From Buddleja alternifolia (Eukaryota; Streptophyta; Magnoliopsida; Lamiales; Scrophulariaceae): a stretch of 64,000 nt of DNA. Made by a program: the position numbers and the translations under genes. The number at the start of each line of letters is the position of its first letter. Positions within the stretch are counted from its first letter, which is position 1. The stretch lies in NCBI GenBank assembly GCA_019426215.1, contig CM033393.1, forward strand, positions 8,156,046 through 8,220,045, given 5' to 3'. The notes beneath the pieces were generated by a model, which saw only the letters and a program-made list of their open reading frames with translations, did not search any database and was not told where the DNA came from. Shown here in pieces: positions 23,056-35,352 of this stretch.

Positions 23056-23110
23056 AAAATATGGTAATAAAGCAATTGGTTTGAAAAACATAAAGTTCTT
23101 TACCTTTTGC

Positions 23111-23883
23111 TCACTTGTTAGGACAGTCTCTTCTCCAGTGGCCTAGCTCACCGCAGCACAAACATATGTCCTGGTTTCTAGGCCTCTTGTTCCTCCTCCG
23201 TTGTGCTTTGTTGCAAATCGTGCTAGATGTTCCCTCTTCAAGATGGTTATTATTATTCCTTCTTCCATCAAATGGATTAGGAAAAGTATTTGCCATCAGA
23301 TTGTTCCATCTATCCGCCCTAATTTGTTTTTGAGAAACTTTGAGTTTTTCCAAAAGCCCAACTAATGAACCCTCAATGTCATTCATGTCAAAATTTATGA
23401 CGAAGTAATAGAACGAATCAGGGAGTGACTGTAGGATGAGGTCAACTTGGAGATGCAGTTCCATGTAGAAGTTTAAAGATTTTAGTTTTTCTATCATGGT
23501 CATCATTTTGAAAACGTGTTCTCTAACATCCTCTCCTTCAGTCATCTTAGTTCGGAAGAGATCTTGATATAAAATATCTAACGGTCCTACCGCATTCTCC
23601 AAACAACTCATCCCAAGTGTAGGATAATATCTCTTGAATTATTCATTTTATCATGAGACCTCTGCAACTCAATGCACATGGAGCTTAAGATGTACACTCT
23701 TGCTCTATGGTTGTCACAACACCAATCCCAATAAGCCAGGCGAACTTCATCACCCTCGTCTTTTCCAGGAATGGGAGGACGACCGACTTCCAGTACATAG
23801 TCTATGGACTCACTGCTAAGGACCATCCTCAGCTTTGTGAGCCACTCTATGTAATCTGGACCAGTGAGAATCGTGTTTTTCAT
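23111..23883 (-). pseudogene. Copia element F gag
   Basis: The upstream part (MKNTILTGPDYIEWLTKLRMVL..., 23883-23608) and the downstream part (SCLENAVGPLDILYQDLFRTKMTEGEDVREHV...LILQSLPDSFYYFV, to 23111) form a copia gag of the UBN2 type. It ends in a CCHC zinc knuckle (CLCCGELGHWRRDC). The two parts are in different frames, joined near 23608-23611. The first frame may extend upstream of 23883 without an obvious start. Gag forms the particle that packages element RNA; here it is broken by one frameshift. Confidence 0.8.
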
Positions 23884-26050
23884 TAATTTTGACAGTGGTT
23901 TGGATGATATTTTTAGATTTGAGAGATATAAATCAAATAACTGTAATTAACCAGACTTAATTACACGTATGAAACTAAACTAAGACCAAGTTTAAAATCA
24001 AGGACTTTGACTTACGACTTGGCTCCCACTACATTTTTCGAGATTCACACTCTCATTGTGAAAAACGGAAGTGATCATTGTTTATAACTTTGTAGTGGGT
24101 ATTGAGTTCTTTAATTAACATAATGGATGGCAACCCTTTAACGATATTTGGTCCATTACTTAATTAAAGTGATGTCCAACATCAATCTATCCAATAGACG
24201 GTCCAATCTTCTTTTTCCCATAACCCACCAAAACTGCAATCCTTGATGCCATAATTTCTTGATTTATATTGGAATTCAATGCAATACACATATCTTTACT
24301 TTGCTCGTGGGACCCTAGATTAGAGTAGATTTTCCTTAGATGATTCACAAATGCACAATAAGTTGAGGGTAGAGTTAAGTGGATAATCATTTTGAAACAC
24401 TTAAGGAATTTTTCCCGGAAATATTGACTTAGATTCTTCTTAAGGTCATGAGTTGAGTAGTTACTTAATAAGATTAATGAATAGTGAATAAAGTTGATGA
24501 TAATTGGTATGACTGTAAAGTCAGGCTAATATGTACTGGAGGTGAAAAGTTACATACCTATAAACTGTACTATTATGCTAATTCGAGCTAAGCTCAAGCC
24601 AATTGAAAGAACCACATACATGAATTTTTTCTAACCAATTCTTTATGAATAATGTCGGAATTTGCATAGTTTTCTATCACATTTATCCTTGACGATCATT
24701 TGTATGATTATAGTTGTAATCGCATGCTTTCTTGCGTGAAAAAAATATTCAGATCAAGGTTATTAATTAAAAAATATTATTAAATCTAGGTTGAATATTT
24801 TTAATTAAAACTGTTCAAGGGATATAGTTAAAGGCATAAAATTACAAGGCCATGACGATGAAGTTGTCAAAAGAAAAAAAAGTGTTGAACGAATACAAAA
24901 TCGTTATTTATAAAGAAAAACTTATATAATATTATTTTCAATTATTTAAAAACTGTAGATGTGTTTTACAATTTTTCCCAAGTTATATTGCATTTTTTAT
25001 TCAATGTGACGGGTCAATTTGTACAAATGAAGATAAATAAACTTTAATTAGTTATGAAAGAAAATTGGGTGAGTGGATAATATGTATTTTTTTAGGAAAC
25101 ATATGAAGTGGGTAAGACAAAATGATTTTGCATTCAATTTGTCATTTTAATAATTTGTTTCAAATATACAATACAATATTACTTCCATTTTGATAAATCT
25201 ATTGGGTATCCTTGTAAGAAAAAAAAATTATACTTCATTTGTGATGAAGAAAACATTAATAAGTGAAAAATAGGGATAATAATAAAAATGATGAAATAAC
25301 ACAAATATGATTTTGCATTGAATTTACCATTTTAGTAATTTGTAAAGTTTAGCAATCCATTCTCCCTAATTAGTTAAGAATTGTTGTCTCTTTATAAATT
25401 TGAATCTTTCTATTCCCTAAACAATAATTTTTCCATTTCTATTTTTGGACATTGCTTTGTCTATCTAGTTCTCATAAACACATCCAAAACAAATAAACTA
25501 GCATTGAATCAATGATTTACTGTAAACACATCGAGAAATACAAGCTATCCGGTACTTAAATGTATATACATTCAAAACAAGTACAAACTTCAAAAATTAA
25601 AGTCACCTTCATACTCAAGTTTATATTAAACATTTTTTTGAACTAACAACTAGCTAAGCTAAGCTAAGTTGCTATTTGAAATAGCACTTTTTGAATTTAT
25701 TAATATTTATAAATATTAAATAATAATTAGATATATAACATTAAAAATAATATATTAATAACCGAGGCGAGTCCGATTCCAGTTCCAGATCCGGGTTAGG
25801 AGCAGGTATTTGCTGGACCCGTTACTCGCCTTAGATCCAGTCGGGTCTTGAATTTTGATACCCGTACTCAGACTCAGCCCCATTTAATTGGACTCATACC
25901 CTCCTCAAATTGAGCGGGTACTCGCGCTACCCAGATTCATTGTCATCCCTAGAGAGTATGAGAGGTTTAGAGTAGTCCTTCTTTGAACTGGCAGCAGCTT
26001 TGCGAAGCGTATGGAGAATTATTATTTGACTTGGTTGTTCATGCACCAAG
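23884..26050. other. No gene recognised; AT-rich DNA with one GC-richer repeat-like patch
   Basis: The part next to 23884 may be untranslated leader of element F, but neither primer-binding site nor LTR is visible. A 67-codon minus frame at 24187-24390 is unrecognised. At 25760-25955 a GC-richer patch with repeated GGGTACTCG/ACCCG-like words ends in TTGTCATCCCTAG, which resembles ends of common plant repeats; no partner end was found. Confidence 0.5.
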
Positions 26051-26056
26051 GTGTTG

Positions 26057-26260
26057 GTGTTTATGCAATCAGATGCTACAGAGGATAGATTGTATAGGGC
26101 ATATTACTTGTAATTAAACTTTATATTTATATAAGGCATTTATATTGTTTTACTTATTGGCATTTGAAAGTTTGTAGACATTATTTAGTCTAAAGAGATC
26201 AAGGCGGATATTCTACTCCTTATGGGTATTTCATAAGGAGTAGCATGAAATTGTTTTAGA
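26057..26260 (+). repeat. Truncated LTR fragment of the element F family, plus strand
   Basis: Starts TGTTTATGCAATCAG and continues GAGGATAGATT, TATAGGGCAT and ACTTGTAA(C/T)TAAAC, matching the start of element F's LTR read on the minus strand (from 20818 leftward). Similarity fades after about 200 bp. Confidence 0.6.
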
Positions 26261-26339
26261 ATCTTCTACAACAGTAGCAAATAAATCAGTATTCGAATTC
26301 AAGTATGCCATTACATGAAATTGTTAAAGCTCTTGCTAA

Positions 26340-27530
26340 CAATTTCAACAGGAAATGAGGAATAACATTCAAAATTTGGAGAAGCAGTTCAGTTAGCTAG
26401 CAACTTCAATGAGCCAGTTGTAAGCTGAAGGTTTCAGTAACTTATCCTCCCAAACAGTCATCTATCCAAAAGAGAATGTCAGTGTTGTAACTTTGTGGAA
26501 TGGAAAAGAATTTCAGTCCCTAATTCAAAGTTTATCCAACAAAAAAAAAAGATAAATGGAGAAGGCTGAAGCTGATCCAAAAAATCCTCCAAAGGTAAGT
26601 TCTCAATCAAAAGTGCATAATTCCCTGATATTTTTCCTGTTTTCATTCTTTTTCCTAGCAAATTGTAAGTCTAAGAAGGAAGAACAAAAAAAGGAGATTT
26701 TGGAGACTTTTCGAAAAGTAGCAATCAACATTCCCCTGCTTAATTAGATTATGATATACGCAAAATTCCTTAATTAGCTATGCACCAAAAAGAGGAAGCT
26801 GAGAGGAGAAGAGAAGATCAAGGTGGATAAGAATGTGTCTGCAGTAATCCAACAAAAATTTCCACCTAAGTGTAAGGACTCAGGTAAATTTACTATTCCT
26901 TGTGTGATATGTAATAATTGGTTTAAACGTGCCATGCTAGATTTTGGTGCATCAATTAACGTCATGCCACATTCAGTTAATGCATCTCTTAATTTTGGTG
27001 CCTTATAACAAACTGGTGTTATTATACAATTGGCTGATCGATCTAATGCTTACCCTTAAAGGGTACTTGAGAATGTGTTAGTGTAGGTGAACGATTTGAT
27101 CTTCCCAGCTAGTTTCTACATTTTGAACATGGAGGATAATGATTCCCCTAATCTAGCCCCAGTACTCTAAAGACATCCCTTCCTCAAAACAACAAGGCCC
27201 AAGATTGATGTACATGATGGTACTTTGTCGATGGAGTTTGACGGTCAAATTGTAAAGTTTAATATATTTGAGTTCATGAGATATCCATCTGATGTGCATT
27301 CGATTTATTCTATTGATATTGTTGATGTTTTGGCACAGGATGTGTTTGAGAAAAGTCACGTGGATGCATTGGAAGTTAAACTCAATCACGGTTTCTTGAA
27401 ATTTGGGGAGAATCTAAAATTTAGTGATGAAGTTGAAGAGATGATTATGGCACTACAGTCATTACCACCAGCCCCTAACAGGTATAATGTGTCAAAATTG
27501 GGTATTTGCTTAATCACATAAAGTTGCCGC
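26340..27530 (+). pseudogene. Gypsy element G (Athila/Tat type): gag end and protease
   Basis: Broken frames show NIQNLEKQ...SLATSM (gag end), PPKVSSQSK, then the protease region KFTIPCVICNNWFKRAMLDFGASINVMPHSV at about 26885-26985. Next come VIIQLADRSNAYP, KIDVHDGTLSMEFDG and YPSDVHSIYSID (27205-27320). The sequence RAMLDxGASINVMP is characteristic of the Athila/Tat branch of Ty3/gypsy; its active-site triplet reads DFG here. Stops at about 27006 and 27056 and frameshifts make it non-functional. Confidence 0.75.
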
Positions 27531-27879
27531 CATCTGTGTTGCAGGCCCCGAGTTTGGAACTTAAGCCCTTACCATACCATTTGAAATATGCATAATCGAG
27601 GGAGGCTGAGACCGTGTTACTTATAAGTGCAAAGAATCTAACTATGGTGTAAGAGGAAAGAATTGTTAGAATACTTCAAGATCATAAGACAACAATTGGG
27701 TGAACTATAGCCGACATCAAGGGAATTAGTCCTTCGATATGCATGCATTAGATTTTGCTGAGGATAACTCCAAACCAAGTCAACAGGCTCAAAGAAGGCT
27801 GAATCCATTGATGATGGATGCAGTGAAAGAAGGAAATTCAGAAGTTGTTGGATGTAGGAGTTATTTACCTAATATCAGA

Positions 27880-29110
27880 TAGCAAATGGGTGAGCCATGT
27901 TCACCAAAAAAAATCCAGAGTGACGGTGGTGCAGAACCAGAATAATGAACTAGTTCCTATAAGGATTCAGAGTGGATGGCGTGTCTACATTGATTACCGC
28001 TAGCTAAACGCAGGAAGGAGAACGGATCATTTTCCTTTATCTTTTATTAATCAAATGCTTGAGCGATTAGCCGGTAAGTCTCACTACTATTTTCTTAATG
28101 GTTACTCAGGTTATAATCATATCATAATTGGACCAGAGGACGAAGAGAAGACCACCTTTACATGTCCTTTTGGAGCATTTCCTTATTGGAGGATGCCGTT
28201 TGGACTTTGCAATGCACTAGCCACATTTCAGCAATGCATGATATGTATTTTCCTTGATTTAATCGAAAATTGCATTGAAGTTTTTATGGATGATTTTAAT
28301 GTGGATGGTGATTCACTTGATTCTCGCCTTGATAATTTGTTGTGTGTTCTTGATCGTTGTATTGACAAAAATCTTGTTTTGAATTTTGAAAAATGTTACT
28401 TTATGGTAGAACAAGCGATTGTGTTAGGACATGTTGTTTCATATAAGGTATTGAGGTAAATAAAGCTAAAGTTGATTTAATTGTAAACTTACCCTACCCC
28501 AAAAGTGTGAGGGATGTGTAATCTTTCCTTTGCCATGCAGGTTTCTATCGTAGGTTCATCAAAGACTTCTCGAAAATTGCCTTTGTCCAAGTTATTACAG
28601 AAGGAGGTGGCCTTCGAATTTAATAATGACTGCAAGGAAGCTTTTGACAAACTGAAATCCGCCCTCACCATTGCTTTATTGATTCAACCCTTTGATTGGT
28701 CTATTCCATTCGAGATAAAGTGTGATGCAAGTAACTACGCAGTGGGTGTAGTTTTAGGACAACGAGTTGACAAGCAACCTCATGTGATCCATTATTCATC
28801 CAACACACTTAACTCGGCTCAGTGCAATTATTCGACAACTGAAAAAGAACTTTGGTTTATTCCTTTTGCTTTAGATAAATTTCGTTCTTATTTACTTGGA
28901 TCTAAAGTAATTGTCTATTCTGATCATGCAACTTTAAGGCATCTTTTGGCAAAGAAGGAATAAAAATCGAGATTGATGAGATGGATTCTTCTTCTTCAAG
29001 AGTTCGATTTGGAGATTAAAGACTAAAAGGGAGCTGGAAATTTAGTTACTGATCACTTGAGCCGATTGGTGAGAGAAGAGAATTCGGAGCCGACGAGAGA
29101 TCTTTCTTGA
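27880..29110 (+). pseudogene. Gypsy element G reverse transcriptase and RNase H
   Basis: Reads VVQNQNNELVP...SGWRVYIDYR, then NQMLERLAG...YFLNGYSGYN, FGAFPYWRMPFGLCNA, the catalytic FMDDF (28284 onward) and NLVLNFEKCYFMV. RNase H begins KCDASNYAVGVVLGQ (28720) and continues through YSTTEKEL and SDHATLRHLL to about 28963. A plus-frame stop at 28457-28459 and shifts near 28540-28590 break the connection. FMDD instead of YMDD is usual for this lineage, so it is not itself a defect. Similar tail sequence (TDHLSRL) reaches about 29110. Confidence 0.8.
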
Positions 29111-30420
29111 TGAGTAATTGTTTGCTCTATGAGGTATGCTTCTTTGGTATGCGGATTTGATGAATTATTTAGTAGCTAGGACTTCACCTATTAATTTAAG
29201 TAGATCTAAAAAAGATAAAATTAAGAGTGTGGTGAAATATTATGTTTGGAATAATCCATACTTGTGAAATATTGTTCTAATCAAATTATTAGGAAATGTG
29301 TGCCTGATTCTGAATTTGAGTTTCTGTTGAAATTTTTCATGCTTATGCTTGTGGTGATCATTTTGGACCTAAGAGGACATCTAGAAAAGTGTTAGATAGT
29401 GGTTTTTATTGGCCTACTCTATTTCATGATGCTTATACCATATGTAAAAATTGTGAAAATGTCGAAGGACGGGAATTTAAGTCGTAGAAATGAGATGCCT
29501 CAAAACCCAATACTTGATTGTGAGATTTTTATGTATGGGGTATTGATTTTATGGGTCCCTTTCCATCCTCGTTTGGTTTTGTTTGTATTTTACTTGTGCT
29601 TAACTATGTTTTCGAAGTGGGTGGAAGCTAAGGCCACTTAAACTATTAAAGTTGTTGTATGTTTTATCAAGTCCAACATTTTTAGTAGGTTCGGCATACC
29701 AAGAGCTTTGATAAGTGATCAGGGGTCCCATTTTGTAATTGAGCTGTGGACACTTTGCTAAAAAAGTAAGGTGTTTTTTATAAGACATCCACATTTTATC
29801 ACTCATAGACAAATGGACAACCCGAGGAATTTAATGGTGAAGTCAAATCCATCTTAGAGAAAACTATAAATCCAACTCAAAAAGATTTGAGTCTTCGACT
29901 TGACAATGCATTATGGGCATACCGACAACATTTAAGACGCCTAATGGGTTGCCTCCATATACGTTAGTCTTAGGTAAACGTGTCATCTTCCGGTAGAGTT
30001 GGAAAACAAAGCATTTTGGGCTATCAAGAGTTGCAATTTGTATATGGATCAAGCTGGTATACAAAAGAAGTTGCAACTACAAGAGTTAGACGAGATTCAT
30101 CTTGACGCCTATGAGAATTCATGTATATACAAGGAGACGACCAAGGTGTTTCATGACAACATGATCTCTAGGAAGGACTTTGTGGTTGGACAGAAAGTGT
30201 TACATTACAACTCGAAATTCAAATTAATGCCTAGTAACATTCTCGTTGGATTGGACCCTTTGTGGTTACTGATGTATTTTCTTATGGTGCAGTGGAGATT
30301 CATATCTTAGAAACTAAGAAGGTGGTTAAGGTCAATGGCCACCGTCTAAAACCTTTCTTTGAAGGTTTTGAAGAGCAGACAATGGAAGGAATTCAATTGC
30401 AAGATCCAACATACTTGGAA
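29111..30420 (+). pseudogene. Gypsy element G integrase, heavily broken
   Basis: Fragments in all three frames: HFGPKRTSRKVLDSGFYWPT and C..CE (zinc region, about 29360-29460), WGIDFMGPFPSSFGF (29537), FSKWVEAKAT (29610), ALISDQGSHF (29706), QTNGQPEEFN (29810), LRLDNALWAYR (29900), ENKAFWAIKSCNLYMD (30000) and VVGQKVLHYNSKFKLMP (30185). This is the full order of an Athila/Tat-type integrase with its C-terminal module. At least six frameshifts or stops are present. Confidence 0.75.
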
Positions 30421-30569
30421 AAGGTGTCACGTTGAGCCAACGATATTAAACAAAGGCGCTGTTTTGGAGGCAACCCAAGAGTGGCTGAAAAGCCACCATC
30501 AGATTTGCACTCATTCCCTATCTCTTTTAATATCATATGTTCATGTTTTACTTTTAGTAAGTGCTTGCA

Positions 30570-30606
30570 TTGAGGACATTGCAAATTTTAAGTGTGGGGG
30601 AGAGGA
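30570..30606 (+). promoter_or_regulatory. Polypurine-tract-like motif of gypsy G
   Basis: CATTGAGGACATTGCAAA followed by TTTAAGTGTGGGGGAGAGG, a conserved pair of motifs found after the integrase in Athila/Tat-type elements. Element C shows the same layout on the minus strand near 11940-11990. Confidence 0.65.
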
Positions 30607-32380
30607 TTATTTCTTTCTTTCTTTCTTTTGTTAAAATTAAAATAAAAATCTTTTAGTGTGCAGCAAGAACTGAAAAATATTTCCTTCATCATAGTTTGAC
30701 ATAAAAATTTACTAGATTCAATAGAGAAGTTAAATAATGTTTAAATCATTATGATTGTTCAAGTATATACTTTTAGAGAAATTCGTATGAATTCGTAATT
30801 TAGCATAATTATGTATGTGACTTTTGACTTACTGAAATCTCTTGAAGTTCCTCATGTTTGATTTGGTTCCTATTAATTTAAGTTAATTGTGGTTGAAATT
30901 CCTTGGTATAAAGCTTGACGCGTAATTTGTTCAAAGTTGAAGATATAACCATGTAGCAACTACAATTAATTAGACACGACTACGAAATCTTAGGCTAATT
31001 GGAAAGTTGGACTTCCGTAGAGAACTTAAAAACTTCCAATAATAGTGTAGAAATGCATATAATTAAGCTTTATTATCCAAATTTCCATCTAAGCAGACAA
31101 TGACTCACCAAATAAAATAAGTAGAACAAAATTCCAGAACATGGATGAACCGCCTAGCCTTGAAAATTTACCTCCTATGGAGCAAACTAATTCGTAGTGT
31201 TTTAGGGTTCGATAGACATTTACGTGCATATTTATTAGATAGATACATGACCTTTCCAGATAAAAACAATTATGCTAAATTGAAATGTTGCTGGCAAAAA
31301 TACCTACTTTTGCTTTTTTGGCGCTAGCTCATTTAAACTTGACTATTGTTCTTCTATATATCCTATTTGCTTATAATATCAATTTTACCAAATGAATTTT
31401 TTTCGTTAAGTTTGGATTTGGAATTTAGTGAGGAAAAGGATGAGAACAGAGGATTTTCTCACTTTAAATTATGTAATTTTATATTTTAAATCTTTTATTT
31501 TTTCTATGTATTTTCCTCACTTAAATTTACTTCCGGTTTCATCATTCAATTTAAATAAGAAAAATACTATGAACATGATTCCTCACTTTAAGATATTGTA
31601 TTTTCAAAAACAAAGAAAGTATCCTTTAATCTTTCTTTGTTTTTCTACCTAAATTCAAGTTCGAACTTACCAAAATTTTCGAACTTGCCATCCAATTAAA
31701 TTTTTTAACTTTGTAAATCCTTTGATTTGCCACTAACCAAAAAGAAAAAGAATAACAACCACCCCTAACATGACTAGGTAGGCCGTAGGCTTGAGGCAGG
31801 TGGAGTCGGATCGGACTTGACTTTGCTCCAAATATTTTACAATTAGTAAACATATCCATGTTATCGGACTTATTTTATGGGCTCATAATTTCACTGTTTC
31901 ACATTGAGTAGTGTTATATGTCACTATTAATACAACTGTCAATTTGCTATCACTCTAATATTAGAAATATTTTATAATTAAATACATATTCACAAAGTTT
32001 ATCACAATTGATTGTTTCTATGACAATGTCATTACTATAACTTTAATAATTAGAGCCCATATATAATATATTGGTGACACTAAATAATCATTTTCCTTCT
32101 ATATTCATGTAAACTTGAGCTTACTTCAAATATGTATACTTCAACCATAGTTTTTGCCCAGTGATGTTATTACAAGTCAAAATTACTTCAGAAGCTAACC
32201 AAGGAAGAGATTTATGCGTTGTCATTACAATAAATAATAAATTAGTGAGAAAATTTTAAGTGATAATATCAAAATTGTCAATAATTAAATATATTGAATG
32301 ACAAAATTTCATGTTTTGTCACAAAAATAATCTTCAAAAGTTTAAAAGTGACAATATATAATTGTATATAGGTTGTCATT
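30607..32380. other. No gene recognised; possible element G 3' region and MITE-like DNA
   Basis: No LTR boundary for element G could be found. From about 32170 to 32380 short words such as TTGTCA and GTGACAA recur, as in the MITE that follows, suggesting an older copy. Short frames at 31145-31327 and 31428-31652 are not supported as genes. Confidence 0.4.
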
Positions 32381-32745
32381 CACTACAACAAAAATAATAT
32401 TAGTAACAAAATTTGTGACAATGTCAAAGAATTGTTATTTGATATACATAATGACTAACAAAAATTTTGCTTTGTCCAAATTAATATTTTTAATGACAAG
32501 ACTTTATTCAAAGTTGTCATTATTGACAATTAGTGATACATATATAGTGACAATACAAATAGAGTGACAACTAAGATTGTTGTCACTATAGATGTGTCAA
32601 TAATTGCCAACAGTGATAATTATTGTTACTAGAAATCATTACAATGAGAAGATAATAATAATTGTAACTTATTATGTATATCTAGTGATAATTTATCAAC
32701 AGTGAATTCATATTTTGTCACTTAAGTATGTTTTTTGTTGCACTG
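32381..32745. mobile_element. MITE-like element with CACTACAACAAAAA termini
   Basis: Starts CACTACAACAAAAAT and ends TTTTTTGTTGCACTG, imperfect inverted ends. The interior is full of GTGACAA/TTGTCAC words. No clear target duplication. Related sequence lies at 46090-46460 and 46845-47370. Superfamily uncertain; the ends are CACTA-like. Confidence 0.55.
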
Positions 32746-32750
32746 TTATT

Positions 32751-32965
32751 GTTTTTTTTTTTTTGAATGAAACGGTTAAATCATTACATCGGATATCGAA
32801 TCAACAATAAAAATCAGCAATTTCTTATTACAAACTAGTAACAATGAAATACAAACTAAAAACAAATAACTAATATATAAGTAGAGAAATAATACACATA
32901 TATGGTGAGATTGAACTCATGACCTCTAAGTTATGGGACTTCAGTCTTACCACTAAACTAAGACA
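32751..32965 (-). mobile_element. SINE-like element 1
   Basis: Read on the minus strand: an A-box-like TTAGTGGTAAGACTGA (32941-32956), a B-box-like GAGTTCAATCTC (32907-32918), then a long AT-rich body ending in an A-run (T13 at 32752-32764 on plus). This is a tRNA-derived SINE layout. No target duplication was determined. Confidence 0.6.
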
Positions 32966-33267
32966 TCATTGACTTGTTGCATTGTTATTGACTTTTATGA
33001 CTTATGATTTCAAAAGAAATACGCTTAATCTTATAGTATGGACTATAAGTTTGAGATATCTGTCTTTTATCTCATGTATACATTGTGCAAAATCAATCTT
33101 TTTGTGCGCATTTCATTATTTAATTGATACACGTATGAGCTAACTAATAAGCGTTCATGAAAATTGTGAAGCAATAAAATTCGATCTCAAAAGGAAAAAG
33201 GGCATAACGATTTGAGGTTAAATTTATTATTACCAAATTCAATTCCTTCTTGAGTTTCAATATATCT

Positions 33268-33284
33268 ATATATATATATATATC
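33268..33284. repeat. (TA)n microsatellite
   Basis: Short uninterrupted TA run. Confidence 0.8.
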
Positions 33285-33445
33285 AGTTCATAAAATTCGA
33301 CCCATTCATAGGCAATCTACAATGATTATATTGGTTCATGCTTCAATCCAAATCAAAGTTATAAGATTAATATTGATTGGTCAATATTCACATAAAAGGT
33401 TATGAAAAGATGTGCATATACACACGGTACATATATATGTAGTTT

Positions 33446-33638
33446 GCAACCAAACCTCTTGGCTCAGTGGTATAAGATTATCATTGGGACAACTTGGGGT
33501 CGATTTGGTGTACTCCCAGGATCAATTCTCAATGTTGTCAAAATAATGTTGGGCCAGCGGCATCCACGCACCGCGAATGGAAATTAATCGAGGTGCGCAA
33601 AAGTTATCCCGGACATCCCGTGGGGAAACAAAAAATAA

Positions 33639-33640
<2 letters not shown>
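33446..33640 (+). mobile_element. SINE-like element 2
   Basis: TTGGCTCAGTGGTATAAG (A-box-like, 33459-33476) and CAGGATCAATTCTC (B-box-like, 33517-33530). A GC-richer body follows with the words GAGGTGCGCAAAAG and CCCGGACATCCCGTGG, and then an A-rich tail running into (AT)n. This is the only SINE-like copy on the plus strand in this region. Confidence 0.65.

Positions 33641-33677
<37 letters not shown>
33640..33677. repeat. (AT)n microsatellite at the SINE 2 tail
   Basis: About 17 AT units with one G interruption near the end. Confidence 0.85.
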
Positions 33678-33682
<5 letters not shown>

Positions 33683-33969
33683 GTAGTTTGCTCCAAATCA
33701 TGAAAACTAGCTGGTGCAAAGATTTATGAAAACCATCAACTTTTTGCCAGATTATAGCTTACTGAAAAATCTGCATTCTCTCACATGGCTGAGTCATATG
33801 CCCTCTTCTCTTCTCTTCACTTCACCATCGTATATTTTTCAGATTCTGAACAGCTTTCTTCTTTTCATGATATTTTTTTTATAAGTCTTTTCATGATATT
33901 TAGTTTTACATTTTTCTTCAATGCATTTATTTCCCCCATAGAATTGTGTATTAATCCAGCTTGATTCAA

Positions 33970-34150
33970 TTTTTTATTTTTATTTTTAAATTCAAGACGA
34001 AGGGGATACCTTAAATATTTAGTCCGATAAATTCGAATTGATAGTCATAATCATGAGCCATAAAAACTCTATCAAGTCTAGATCCATAAAGGAGGACAAT
34101 CCACAACTTGTGACAGTTTGGATTCGAACCCAGGAGAAATTGATTTCTAT
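33970..34150 (-). mobile_element. SINE-like element 3 (same family as element 6)
   Basis: B-box-like GGGTTCGAATCC on the minus strand (34119-34132). The body words ATAGAGTTTTTATGGCTC and TATCAATTCG, and the A-rich tail, correspond to the copy at 42685-42890. The tRNA-like head seems cut short on the right. Confidence 0.55.
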
Positions 34151-34545
34151 ATGTATTAATTGCAGTTATGAATATGGAGGAACTAATTTCTATATTACTT
34201 TCGAAATTAATTAATTTGTTACCTGAAATTACCTGCCATTCGAAACTACAATTATTTTACGTGTAACACAGTAATAAAATTTGAATTAGCTAACAACATA
34301 ATTTTCTTTCTTGAGAAAATAATTAACACGTTAGTGTTTAGTTTCAACAATTATAATTTTGTATTTTTCTTCTCTCTCGTACATGTTACGAGATAATCAT
34401 TGATTTACTACACGGTACGATGGAAAAATCTATGGTACGATAGAGATAAAAGGAAATTATAATCCTGATTGAGTTTTGGTCAAATTTTTAAAGGAAAATG
34501 ATGCGACAAAAATATATTGAAGAAAATTTAATATACTCATATACA
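34151..34545. other. No gene recognised
   Basis: AT-rich DNA without a convincing frame or repeat. Confidence 0.5.
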
Positions 34546-35344
34546 CAGGGACGAAGCCAAATTATTCTAAGGAGCGACGAGATTGTTGTGCTATACATAC
34601 ATTTCGTTTGCCTAGTAACCGAAGGATTGCATGGCTATATATATCAGAAAAAATAGGGAATTAGATTTAGTAAAAACTTTTGATATACTTTGTACTTGTA
34701 CCTCTTTTATTAATAGTCAAATTCTCTTATCATCTTCTGTGGACGTGGACAGTTGCCGAACCACATAGAAACAATATTTGATACATTTTTCATAACTAAT
34801 CAAATAAAATATAGTTGTAAACCTAAAATAGAAAATGGTCCTAATATTAAATAAAACAAAAGATACTAATATTAAATATAACAAAAGATAAAAAGACTAA
34901 GATGTATGATTTGATTAATATCAATTTCAACATTTCAAATTAAAAATGACAATCATTTTTACATTTCATCAATAATATCCAATTTCGTAGAAATCAACTA
35001 TAAAAAGATAAAGCAAAAATAAAAAGATACTTATCATAGAAAAGAGATAAGAAACAGTTGATGGGATTTGAACAAATTATTGGTGATGAGAAAATGTAAA
35101 ATTATAACAAGAATTTTAACTTAAAATTCTGATTATACAGCCTACTAGAATATTCAACTGAGTCAATTGTTCTATTATATGGGTTTGGGCTACCTTGTTG
35201 GTTAGATATGTGAATATATTTTGCCTTTTGTTATTTTTGAGGAGGGGTGAAAATACAAATTTTAAAAAATGTATATTTGAAAATTAGAAAATGAAAAAAT
35301 TGAGGGGGACGGTGGCACCCTCCAGCCCCCTGGCTCCGTCCCTG
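34546..35344. mobile_element. Non-autonomous hAT-type transposon, 799 bp
   Basis: The terminal inverted repeats are CAGGGACGAAGCCA on the left and its complement TGGCTCCGTCCCTG on the right, with one mismatch. They are flanked by a perfect 8-bp duplication CATATACA (34538-34545 and 35345-35352). Eight-base duplications and CAGGG-type ends fit the hAT superfamily. The AT-rich interior encodes no transposase. Confidence 0.9.
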
Positions 35345-35352
35345 CATATACA

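Noticed and set aside
32381..32745. Calling the MITE a CACTA element
   Set aside because: The ends look CACTA-like, but no 3-bp duplication was found and the ends match only imperfectly.
33446..33530. Functional tRNA gene suggested by A- and B-box-like words
   Set aside because: No acceptor stem or anticodon arm can be paired; an A-rich tail and SINE-type body follow. The same holds for the other five SINE-like copies.
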